Shown in pieces: positions 23,199-30,171 of a stretch of DNA of 42,656 bases. The stretch comes from Rhodobacterales bacterium (GTDB lineage Bacteria; Pseudomonadota; Alphaproteobacteria; Rhodobacterales; Rhodobacteraceae). The notes beneath the pieces are model-generated. The model was given only the letters and a program-made list of their open reading frames with translations, had not been told where the DNA came from and did not search any database. The DNA lies in contig JAACUH010000078.1 of NCBI GenBank assembly GCA_009993005.1, positions 35,536-78,191 on the forward strand. Direction: 5' to 3'. Position numbers and translations under genes: made by a program. The stretch's first letter is position 1, and each line of letters begins with the position of its first letter.

Positions 23199-24236
23199 AT
23201 GCTCGACCGCCTCAGCCCGCAAAACCTGCGCATCCTCGCGCTGTTCGTGGTCCTCGGCCTCGTGCTGGCCTTCTTCGCCACCCAGGTGGACAATTATTTC
23301 AACGCACGCCTGTTCAACCGCATCTCGGCCTCGGTCGCGATCATGGCGCTGATCGCCACGGCGCAGACGCTGGTGATCCTGACGCGCAACATCGACCTGT
23401 CGATCGGGTCGGTCGTGGGTTTCACCGCCTTTGCCACCGGCGCGATGGTGGCCGCCAACCCCGGCATCTCGCCGCTCTTGCTGGTGGCCTATGCGATGGC
23501 GGTGGGGGCGGGCTTTGGCGTCGTGAACGGCCTGCTCGTGGCCTATGCCCGGGTGCCCGCGATCATCGTGACGCTGGCCACGATGGCGATCTTCCGGTCG
23601 CTGCTGGTCGAGTTCGCGGATGGCAAATCCATCACCTCGCAGAAATTGCCCGCCTGGCTGACCGACTATCCCAACACCGTGCTGTTCAGCCTTGCGGGGG
23701 TGGAGTTCCGCGCCGCCTTCATGACCTCGGTCGTGGTGGTGGCGCTGGTGCATCTGGCGCTCACCCGTCTGCGCCCGGCGCGCAAGCTCTATGCCGTGGG
23801 GTCCAACCCCGAAGCGGCCGAGATGGCGGGCATCAACCAGCGCGCGGTGGTGTTCACCGCCTTTGTGCTGGCCGGGGCGCTGGCCGGCCTCGGCGGGTTC
23901 ATGTTCCTCGCGCGGTTCGGCAACATCACCGTGGTGGCGGGCCTCGGGTTCGAGCTCAAGTCGGTGGCGGCGGCAGTGGTCGGTGGCGTCAACATCTTCG
24001 GCGGCTCCGGCACGGTGGCCGGCGCGCTGATCGGCGCGATCCTGGTGGACCTGATCGACACCAGCCTGGTGCGCTGGCCGCTGGTGAGCGAGTTCTGGCG
24101 CGAGGCGGTGCTGGGCGCGCTTATCCTGACGGCGGTGGCGGTGGACGCGATCCTGATGCGCCGCCTCATCGCCTGGCGCCTGCGCCGGGAAAAGGCACGC
24201 AACGCCGCGCGCGCGGCCGCGGAGGCACAGGCATGA
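23199..24236 (+). CDS. rhaP: Sugar ABC transporter permease 1, rhamnose type
   Basis: 345 residues with about nine hydrophobic helices. Conserved BPD_transp_2 features include [18 protein letters not shown] and the cytoplasmic coupling segment [18 protein letters not shown], followed by [24 protein letters not shown]. It partners with the second permease as a heterodimer in the inner membrane. I start at ATG 23199 ([11 protein letters not shown]); the longer frame from 23091 would translate the end of the ATPase gene and the repeat element. The stop overlaps the next gene's ATG. Confidence 0.92.
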   Translation: MLDRLSPQNLRILALFVVLGLVLAFFATQVDNYFNARLFNRISASVAIMALIATAQTLVILTRNIDLSIGSVVGFTAFATGAMVAANPGISPLLLVAYAMAVGAGFGVVNGLLVAYARVPAIIVTLATMAIFRSLLVEFADGKSITSQKLPAWLTDYPNTVLFSLAGVEFRAAFMTSVVVVALVHLALTRLRPARKLYAVGSNPEAAEMAGINQRAVVFTAFVLAGALAGLGGFMFLARFGNITVVAGLGFELKSVAAAVVGGVNIFGGSGTVAGALIGAILVDLIDTSLVRWPLVSEFWREAVLGALILTAVAVDAILMRRLIAWRLRREKARNAARAAAEAQA

Positions 24237-25201
24237 CCATCCTCAAACCCCTGCTGGGCTGGGAGGGCTTTCTGCTCGCCGTGCTCATTGCCATCATCGC
24301 GGCCAATGCCGCGCTGTCGCCGCAGTTCCTCACATTGTCAAACCAGATCAACCTGTTCCAGCTTTCCATCGAAAAGATCATCGTGGCGCTGGTGATGACC
24401 TTTGTCATCATCAATGCCGAGATCGACCTCTCCGTCGCCTCGATGATGGGCCTGTCGGCCTGCGCGTTCGGCTGGTTCTTTCAGCAAGGCGTGGACCCCG
24501 TTGCCGCGATCGGCCTTTGCCTGCTGATCGGCGTCGCGGGCGGCGCCTTCAACGGCTGGTTCATCGCGCGGGTGGGGCTGCCCTCGCTCGTCGTCACCCT
24601 CGCCACGCTCATCGGCTTTCGCGGCCTCGCCCGTGTGCTGGTCGAGGACCGCGGTGTGTCGGGCTTTCCGCAATGGTTCGGCGATCTGGGGCAAAAGGGG
24701 CTGATCGGACCGGTCCCCTTCGCGCTCATCGCCTTTGCGGTGCTCTTTGTCGCGCTCTTTGTCCTGCTCCAGCGGACCGGGTTCGGGCGCAAGACCTATG
24801 TGATCGGCACCAACCGCGACGTGGCGGACTATGCGGGTATCGACACGGGGCGGCACAAGATGATCATCTTCATGATGTCGGGGCTGGTTTCGGCCTTTGC
24901 GGGCCTCTTGTTCGCGGCCCGCGTCGGCGCGGTGCGGGGCGATGTGGCGCAGGGGTTCGAACTGGACGTGATCACGATGGTGCTGCTGGGCGGGGTCAGC
25001 ATATTCGGCGGCGCGGGCAGCCTGATGGGCACGCTGCTCGCCATCCTGATCGTGCTGAACCTGCGCAACGGCATGGCGCTGGTCAACATCACCGGGCATA
25101 TCCAGACGGGCGTGGTGGGCCTGTTGCTGATCGGCTCGGTGCTGGTGCCGCGCATCAACCTTTCGGCGCTGCGCCGCCGGCCGCAGAAAGAGGCGACATG
25201 A
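24233..25201 (+). CDS. rhaQ: Sugar ABC transporter permease 2, rhamnose type
   Basis: 322 residues, multi-pass inner-membrane protein, paralogue of the preceding permease. Seen are [20 protein letters not shown] (matching the IDLSxGS motif of the family), the coupling helix [21 protein letters not shown] and [23 protein letters not shown]. The two permeases form the membrane channel of the importer. It overlaps its neighbours by ATGA at both ends, so the order permease-permease-regulator is translationally coupled. Confidence 0.92.
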   Translation: MTILKPLLGWEGFLLAVLIAIIAANAALSPQFLTLSNQINLFQLSIEKIIVALVMTFVIINAEIDLSVASMMGLSACAFGWFFQQGVDPVAAIGLCLLIGVAGGAFNGWFIARVGLPSLVVTLATLIGFRGLARVLVEDRGVSGFPQWFGDLGQKGLIGPVPFALIAFAVLFVALFVLLQRTGFGRKTYVIGTNRDVADYAGIDTGRHKMIIFMMSGLVSAFAGLLFAARVGAVRGDVAQGFELDVITMVLLGGVSIFGGAGSLMGTLLAILIVLNLRNGMALVNITGHIQTGVVGLLLIGSVLVPRINLSALRRRPQKEAT

Positions 25202-25929
25202 CCGAGACCGCAGGCAAGCCCATCCTGTTCGACAGCCCCATCGTGCGCGAAAGCGTGGCCGAGATGGTCGCGCGCCGTATCCTCGACATGGTGACGGCCC
25301 GGGCGCTGCGCCCCGGCGACCAGTTGCCGCCCGAGCGTGACCTCGCCGAAAGCCTCGGCGTCTCGCGGCCCTCGGTGCGCGAGGCGATCAGGGGCCTCGC
25401 GATCCTGGGCGTGGTGCAGTCGCGCCAGGGCGGCGGCGCCTATATCACCAAGCTCGACGGCGATGCGCTGCTCGGCCCGATCCAGTTCTTCCTCTCGCTC
25501 GAGGATGTGAACATCGGCGAGCTTTACGATGCGCGCAGCCTGATCGAGAGCGATGTGGCGCGGCGCGCGGCGGTCAACATGGACGCCGCCATACTGGCGC
25601 AACTCGCGGCGATCCTCGACGCGCAAAAGGACACGCTGCACGACGCCCGCGCCTTCCGGATGTCGGATTTCGCCTTTCACGAGGCGATCTGGGGCGGCTG
25701 TGGCAATGCCTTTCTCAAGCGGATTGGCGAGAGCCTGAACGTGCTCGGCCTCGAGTTCCGCAAGCGGGCGTCCGAGACCTCGGGCGTGCTCGAGCAAAGC
25801 TACGCCGACCACCGCCGCCTGCTCGACGCCCTGCATGCGCGCGATGCGGATGCGGCAGCCAAGGCGGCCGAGGAGCATATGCACAACGTCTATCAATCGA
25901 CGATTGCACAGAAGGAGGGGCAGGGATGA
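25198..25929 (+). CDS. GntR-family transcriptional regulator (FadR/FCD subfamily)
   Basis: 243 residues. The winged helix-turn-helix is at ~40-85 ([41 protein letters not shown]). The C-terminal all-helical FCD domain has the ligand/metal pattern [41 protein letters not shown]. Regulators of this class respond to a pathway acid or keto acid. ATG 25198 lies within the permease stop. It is the natural candidate to bind the TTGGTCTGACCAA palindrome at 17358 and so tie the transporter operon to the enolase and SDR genes (inference). Confidence 0.92.
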   Translation: MTETAGKPILFDSPIVRESVAEMVARRILDMVTARALRPGDQLPPERDLAESLGVSRPSVREAIRGLAILGVVQSRQGGGAYITKLDGDALLGPIQFFLSLEDVNIGELYDARSLIESDVARRAAVNMDAAILAQLAAILDAQKDTLHDARAFRMSDFAFHEAIWGGCGNAFLKRIGESLNVLGLEFRKRASETSGVLEQSYADHRRLLDALHARDADAAAKAAEEHMHNVYQSTIAQKEGQG

Positions 25930-26972
25930 CCGCAAGACTGGGTGTCGTGGGCACGGGCTGGTGGGCGACCTTCAACCATATCCCGACCGTGCAGGCGGGG
26001 CAGGATGCGCGGGTGGTGGCGCTGTGTGACCTTGACGCGGCCCGCGTGCAGCAGGCGGGCGATCACTTTGGCATCGCCGGGCGCTATGGCGATGTGGCGG
26101 CGATGCTGGCGGCGGAACGGCTCGACGGGGTGATGATCTCGACCCCGCATATCCACCACACCGCCCCCGCGCTCGCGGCACTTGCCGCAGGGTGCCATGT
26201 GCTGGTGGAAAAGCCGATGGCGACCACCGCCGCCGATGGCCGCGCGATTGCCGCGGCCGCCTTGCGGGCAGGCAAGGAAGTGTTGGTGCCCACGGGGCTG
26301 AACTTTACCCCCTGGTCGCGCCGCGCGGCCGAATGGGTGCAGGCGGGGCGGATCGGCGCGGTGCGCCACGCGGTCTGCCAGATGGGCTCGCCGCTCGACG
26401 ACCTCTTTTCCGGAAAGCCGATGCTGGAGACCGCCGATCACATGTTCCGCCCCCCCGCCTCGACCTGGGCCGACCCGGCCAAGGCCGGCGGCTACGGCTG
26501 GGGGCAGATGAGCCACGCACTCGCCTGGCTGACCTATGTGACCGACCTGACCTTCGAGAGCATCGCCTGCATGGATGTGAAGTCACCCACCGGGGTGGAC
26601 TATTACGACGCCGCCATCGCCCGGATGACCAATGGCGCGACGGTATCGCTCTCTGGTGCCGCGACCGTGCCCAAACATGTCGGCATGCATACCGATATCC
26701 GCATTTACGGGACCGAGGGCTGCATCTTTTTCTCCAACCTGCCCGCCCGGCTCGAGTTGCGCCGGCTCGACGGGCAGGACGACGCGGTGCCGCTCAACGA
26801 TCTCGAGGCGGGCTATGACGGCGCGCTGCCGGTGCGGGTGTTCGCCGCGCTTTGCGCGGGCAAGCCGGTGGTCAATGCGTCGAATGCCGCGTGCGGCGCG
26901 CGGGTGACAGAGGCGCTTGATGCGCTCTACCGCGCGGCGGCGAGCGGGCAGGTGGAACGGATCGGGGGGTAG
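25926..26972 (+). CDS. Gfo/Idh/MocA-family oxidoreductase
   Basis: 348 residues. The Rossmann motif GVVGTGWWATFNHIP is at the N-terminus, then D-A-x-R after strand 2, and CHVLVEKPMATT containing the EKP catalytic-lysine motif. The C-terminal alpha/beta domain carries GGYGWGQMSHALAWL, where the histidine is at the usual active-site position. Such enzymes oxidise sugars at C1 or C3 or reduce keto-sugars using NAD(P). In this cluster it could make the sugar lactone (inference). It overlaps the regulator by ATGA. Confidence 0.9.
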   Translation: MTARLGVVGTGWWATFNHIPTVQAGQDARVVALCDLDAARVQQAGDHFGIAGRYGDVAAMLAAERLDGVMISTPHIHHTAPALAALAAGCHVLVEKPMATTAADGRAIAAAALRAGKEVLVPTGLNFTPWSRRAAEWVQAGRIGAVRHAVCQMGSPLDDLFSGKPMLETADHMFRPPASTWADPAKAGGYGWGQMSHALAWLTYVTDLTFESIACMDVKSPTGVDYYDAAIARMTNGATVSLSGAATVPKHVGMHTDIRIYGTEGCIFFSNLPARLELRRLDGQDDAVPLNDLEAGYDGALPVRVFAALCAGKPVVNASNAACGARVTEALDALYRAAASGQVERIGG

Positions 26973-26976
26973 GGGG

Positions 26977-27792
26977 ATGTATCTGTCACTGGCATCCTGG
27001 TCGCTGCCGCAGTGCACGCTGGCCGAGGCGGCGGGGATTTCCCGCGCGCTGGGGATCGGCGCGCTGGATGTGGGGTTGTTTTACCGCGCGGGCCTCGACA
27101 AGGCGCTGATCCTGTCCGACCCCCAGGCGGCGGCAGCCGAGCTTGCGGGGCTGGGCGTGCGCATCCCCAACTACTACCACCTGTTCGGTGATGGCCTTGC
27201 CGGGCGCAACCTCGCATTGCCCGGCACGCTGGAGGCGAACCTGCATGATCTGGCGCAGGTGCTGTCATTCACCGATGCGGCCGACATCGCCACGGTTTTC
27301 GTGCTGCCCGGCATCGTGAACCCCGGCCAGAGCCGCGCCGAAGCCGCCCGTGTCGCGGCGGACAGCCTGCGGGAAATGGTGGCGCTGGCGGCCGGATACC
27401 GCACGACGCTGTGCATCGAGGCGCATGTGCAGAGCTGGGCCGAAAGTCCCGCGCTGGTGGCCCGGCTGGTCGAGGAGACGGGCGTGCGCCTCGCGCTCGA
27501 CTATTCGCATTTCGCCTGCCTGGGCTATCGGCAGGAGGAGGTGGACCCGCTCGCCCCCTTTGCCGCCCATGTGCATCTGCGCCAGGCGCGGATGGGCGAC
27601 CTGCAGGCCAAGTTTGCCCATGGCACGCTGAACTTTCCCGCGATGTTCGGCACGCTGCGCGATGCGGGCTATGCCGGTGCGCTGACGCTCGAGGCGGTGC
27701 ATCAGGACTACATGAACACGCTGAGCGAGGATGTGCTGACCGAGACCATCCTGCTGCGTGACTGTTTCAACGACTGGACAGGGGGGCTGTGA
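26977..27792 (+). CDS. Sugar phosphate isomerase/epimerase-like TIM-barrel protein
   Basis: 271 residues of the AP-endonuclease-2-like (xylose isomerase-like) TIM barrel. Metal ligands are recognisable: Glu148 (LCIEAHVQS), Asp175 and His178 (LALDYSHFA), His198/His200 (AHVHLRQ) and Glu239 (LTLEAVH). These match the four-ligand site of epimerases and isomerases such as IolE, IolI and tagatose epimerase. The start ATG 26977 follows AGGGGG. An isomerisation, epimerisation or lactone step on the imported sugar is likely, the substrate unknown. The stop overlaps the mutarotase start. Confidence 0.85.
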   Translation: MYLSLASWSLPQCTLAEAAGISRALGIGALDVGLFYRAGLDKALILSDPQAAAAELAGLGVRIPNYYHLFGDGLAGRNLALPGTLEANLHDLAQVLSFTDAADIATVFVLPGIVNPGQSRAEAARVAADSLREMVALAAGYRTTLCIEAHVQSWAESPALVARLVEETGVRLALDYSHFACLGYRQEEVDPLAPFAAHVHLRQARMGDLQAKFAHGTLNFPAMFGTLRDAGYAGALTLEAVHQDYMNTLSEDVLTETILLRDCFNDWTGGL

Positions 27793-28106
27793 TGGCCGGA
27801 CATGCGTGGGTGCTCGAAGTGCGACCGGGCTATGAGGAAGACTACAAGCGCCGCCATGACGAGATCTGGCCCGAGATGCTAGACGCGCTGCGCCGCGCGG
27901 GCATCCGCAACTACAACATCTACCGCCACGGGCTGACGTTGTTCGGATATTTCGAATGCGACGACCTGGCCGCGACGCAAAAGGCTATCGCGGCCGAGCC
28001 GGTCAACGCGAAATGGGGGGAATGGATGGCGCCGATCATGAAGGTCGAGATCGACCCCGCGACCCGTTTTCCCTACCTGCTGCCGCAGCAATTCCATATG
28101 GACTGA
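27789..28106 (+). CDS. L-rhamnose mutarotase-family protein
   Basis: 105 residues, standard length. The fold is a dimeric alpha/beta barrel of the RhaM type. Motifs: MAGHAWVLEVRPGYEEDYKRRHDEIWPEMLDALRRAGIRNYNIY, where the histidine in RRHDEIWPE corresponds to the conserved His of RhaM, and NAKWGEWMAPIMK. It interconverts alpha and beta anomers of L-rhamnose, L-fucose or a similar sugar. Its presence supports import of a free 6-deoxyhexose-like sugar by the adjacent transporter. It is the last plus-strand gene of the operon, followed directly by two palindromes. Confidence 0.9.
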   Translation: MMAGHAWVLEVRPGYEEDYKRRHDEIWPEMLDALRRAGIRNYNIYRHGLTLFGYFECDDLAATQKAIAAEPVNAKWGEWMAPIMKVEIDPATRFPYLLPQQFHMD

Positions 28107-28111
28107 GCGGG

Positions 28112-28135
28112 AAAAGTCTTCGTACGAAGACTTTT
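28112..28135. terminator. 24-bp perfect palindrome, likely bidirectional terminator (1 of 2)
   Basis: Arms AAAAGTCTTCGT and ACGAAGACTTTT, no loop bases. A transcript from either side forms an 11-12 bp hairpin flanked by A and U runs. It lies 5 bp after the mutarotase stop and between convergent genes. Confidence 0.7.
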
Positions 28136-28137
28136 GG

Positions 28138-28161
28138 AAGATTTTTCGTACGAAAAATCTT
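28138..28161. terminator. 24-bp perfect palindrome, likely bidirectional terminator (2 of 2)
   Basis: Arms AAGATTTTTCGT and ACGAAAAATCTT. It shares the TCGTACGA centre with its neighbour two bases away but has different outer bases. It lies 9 bp from the stop codon of the convergent SDR gene. The same family occurs at 36256-36303. Confidence 0.7.
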
Positions 28162-28170
28162 GGGCGCGGC

Positions 28171-29040
28171 TCAGCTGTCGCGCCCTTTGACATGGGCGGC
28201 AAAGGCCTCGGCCCAGTCCGGATGCCAGCGCGACAGGGCGGGGCGGTTCGCGATGATGTCGCCTGCAGCCCAGGCGATGCGTTTCTCGTCGAGCGCGCGG
28301 GGCACGTCATTGTCCGGGCACAGGATGTAGAAATCGCCCTGCGCCAGGCTGTCGAGCAGAAATGCGGCCGTCTGTTCCGCCGTCCAGGCAGCGGCGGGTT
28401 TCTCGGTCCGTTCGCCGCGAGTGAGGCCGGTCCAGACAAAGCCGGGGATCAGCAGATGCGCCGTGACCTGGGCGCCGGGCGTGTTTCGCAGGTCATGGGC
28501 GAGCGCCTCGGTAAAGACCTTAACGCCTGCCTTGGCGATATTGTAGGCCGGATCGCCTGGCGGCGTGGTGATGCCCTGTTTCGAGCCGGTATTGATGATG
28601 AGGCCGGGACGGCCCCGCGCGATCATGCCGGGGGCAAAGGCGCGGCTGCCGTGGATCACGCCCCAGAGGTTCACCGCCATCACGCGGTCCCAGACTTCCT
28701 GCGGGCCGAACAGGCTGCTGCCGGACTGGATCGCGGCATTGTTCATCAGCACATCCGTCCCGCCAAAACGGGCGGTCACGGCGGTATCGAGGGAGGCGAG
28801 CGCGGCGGGGTCCGACACATCTGTCTGTGACGCCATCACCGCCGACGCGCCGCGTGGCGCATGGCGGGCGATTGTGGCCGCCGCCGCCGCGAGGCGGTCG
28901 GCCCCGAGGTCGGCGATCACGATGTTGAGGTCAAGCGCGGCAAGGCGGCAGGCGGTCGCAAGCCCGATGCCGGAGGCGCCGCCGGTGATGACGGCGGTGG
29001 CGCCGGCGACGAGGGCGGGATGGGTGGCGGGGCGGGTCAT
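28171..29040 (-). CDS. Short-chain dehydrogenase/reductase
   Basis: 289 residues with complete SDR signatures: TGGASGIG (19-26), NNAA (100-103), and catalytic Ser153, Tyr166 and Lys170 (YNIAK). It has an extended C-terminal region of ~70 residues (FLLDSLAQGDFYILCPDNDVP...) found in a subset of SDRs. It is convergent to the transporter/catabolic operon, so it is controlled separately, and may or may not belong to the same pathway. The substrate cannot be inferred. Confidence 0.9.
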   Translation of the reverse strand: MTRPATHPALVAGATAVITGGASGIGLATACRLAALDLNIVIADLGADRLAAAAATIARHAPRGASAVMASQTDVSDPAALASLDTAVTARFGGTDVLMNNAAIQSGSSLFGPQEVWDRVMAVNLWGVIHGSRAFAPGMIARGRPGLIINTGSKQGITTPPGDPAYNIAKAGVKVFTEALAHDLRNTPGAQVTAHLLIPGFVWTGLTRGERTEKPAAAWTAEQTAAFLLDSLAQGDFYILCPDNDVPRALDEKRIAWAAGDIIANRPALSRWHPDWAEAFAAHVKGRDS

Positions 29041-29093
29041 CTGGAGGTCCTCGTGAGATATGGTGCGGTGGGGCTGAGGGGGGGGGAGAATGC

Positions 29094-29138
29094 GGGGGCC
29101 GGCCCCCGCACCCCCGGGATATTTGTGGCCAAAAGATG
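29094..29138 (+). repeat. Dispersed GGGATATTT element, copy 6
   Basis: Hairpin A is here a loopless palindrome, GGGGGCC-GGCCCCC (29094-29107), followed by GCACCCCCGGGATATTT and GTGGCCAAAAGATG. Hairpin B is missing. It lies between the SDR start and the fdsD stop, immediately downstream of the formate dehydrogenase operon, on the opposite strand to it. Confidence 0.75.
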
Positions 29139-29363
29139 CTAACGGGGCGTCGCAGGGCCGCGCAATCGTCGAACTGCCTCACGCGCGAGGGGCGAGAGCG
29201 CCGCGTCATCCGCGTCGGCCAGCGCACAAAGTGCGTCGCGCATGCGTGGGGACCAGAAGGCCCTGAGATGTGCGACCACCTCTGCGGGTTGATCGGTGCC
29301 GGGCTGGGTGGCAAAGAAGGCGGCAATCTGGTTGGCCATGCGGGTCAGGCTGTCAGCTGACAT
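29139..29363 (-). CDS. fdsD: NAD-dependent formate dehydrogenase delta subunit
   Basis: 74 residues, MSADSLTRMANQIAAFF at the start and AEVVAHLRAFWSPRMRDALCAL in the middle, the standard FdsD pattern. It is a small subunit needed for full assembly or activity of the FdsABG complex. ATG 29363 lies inside the 3' end of fdhD (11-bp overlap). It is the last gene of the fds operon; stop TAG is at 29139. Confidence 0.92.
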   Translation of the reverse strand: MSADSLTRMANQIAAFFATQPGTDQPAEVVAHLRAFWSPRMRDALCALADADDAALSPLAREAVRRLRGPATPR

Positions 29364-30171
29364 GGGGCGCCTCCGCGATCCGGTCCGGGTGGGAAAAGAC
29401 ATGGGTTTCGCCGCGTGCGGTTGAGGCGAGCGTGAGGCCTGCGGCCTCGGCCAATCGCACGGCATGGGCTGTGGGTGAAGAGACGGCGAGCAGGACAGGG
29501 CAGCGGGCGGTCACGCATTTCTGCACCATATCGACCGAAATGCGGCTGGTCAGGACGATGGCGCCTTCGCCCGGGTCGATCCCCGCGCGGGCCAGCGCGC
29601 CGGTCAGCTTGTCCAGCGCATTGTGCCGGCCCACATCCTCGCGCGCCATCACGATGCCCTGGCCCGGGCGGTAGAAGCCGGCGGCATGGGTCGCGCGGGT
29701 TTCGTCGTGCAGCGGCTGCCAGTCGCGCAATTCATCCAGCGCGAGCGTGACCTCGGCCGGGGTCAGGCGCGCGCCGCCCTGCGCGAGCGGCGCCAGCGGG
29801 CGCAGGGCCTGGGCGAGGCTGTCGATGCCGCACAGGCCGCACCCGACCGGGCCGGTCATCATCCGCCGGCGTGCCGTCAGCGCCGCCGCGCGCTCCTCTG
29901 GCAGCCAGGCGCGGGCCTCGATCCCGGCGGCGTGGTGCAGGATCTCGACCTCGCCAAGGTCGGCGGCCCGGTCGATCACGCCTTCGGAAAGGGCAAAGCC
30001 GGTCGCGAAATCGAGCAGGTCGGCCGGGGTCGCCATCATCACCGCATGGGTCGTGCCGTTGTAGACCAGGGCGACGGGCGTTTCTTCGGGCAGGGTGCGG
30101 CGCGCGGCGGTTGCCTGCGCTGCGTGGCTGATGGTGCTGACTGTCCTGCTCTGGTCCGACACGGCGGTCAT
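29353..30171 (-). CDS. fdhD: Formate dehydrogenase accessory sulfurtransferase FdhD (FdsC)
   Basis: 272 residues. Passes sulfur from a cysteine desulfurase to the molybdenum cofactor before it is inserted into formate dehydrogenase, which is essential for activity. The catalytic Cys-x-x-Cys is Cys111-Gly-Leu-Cys114 in VGCGLCGI, and the MAREDVGRHNALDKL motif is near residues 165-180. In Rhodobacter-type fds operons this gene is called fdsC. The start ATG overlaps the fdsA stop, and the stop overlaps the fdsD start. Confidence 0.95.
   Translation of the reverse strand: MTAVSDQSRTVSTISHAAQATAARRTLPEETPVALVYNGTTHAVMMATPADLLDFATGFALSEGVIDRAADLGEVEILHHAAGIEARAWLPEERAAALTARRRMMTGPVGCGLCGIDSLAQALRPLAPLAQGGARLTPAEVTLALDELRDWQPLHDETRATHAAGFYRPGQGIVMAREDVGRHNALDKLTGALARAGIDPGEGAIVLTSRISVDMVQKCVTARCPVLLAVSSPTAHAVRLAEAAGLTLASTARGETHVFSHPDRIAEAPHVS

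Noticed and set aside
20420-23293. A 957-residue minus-strand open frame opposite the transporter genes
   Set aside because: It is a shadow of the GC-rich codon pattern of the binding-protein and ATPase genes: His/Arg/Gly/Asp-rich with no domain, and the plus-strand genes have clear motifs. The same applies to the long minus-strand frames at 536-2437, 1926-3608, 4220-5857, 6438-9032, 8702-10702, 11163-12818 and 40341-42608.
20495-28106. Firm assignment to L-rhamnose utilisation
   Set aside because: The transporter and mutarotase families suggest it, but no rhamnose isomerase, kinase or aldolase is present, and these families also serve other sugars.
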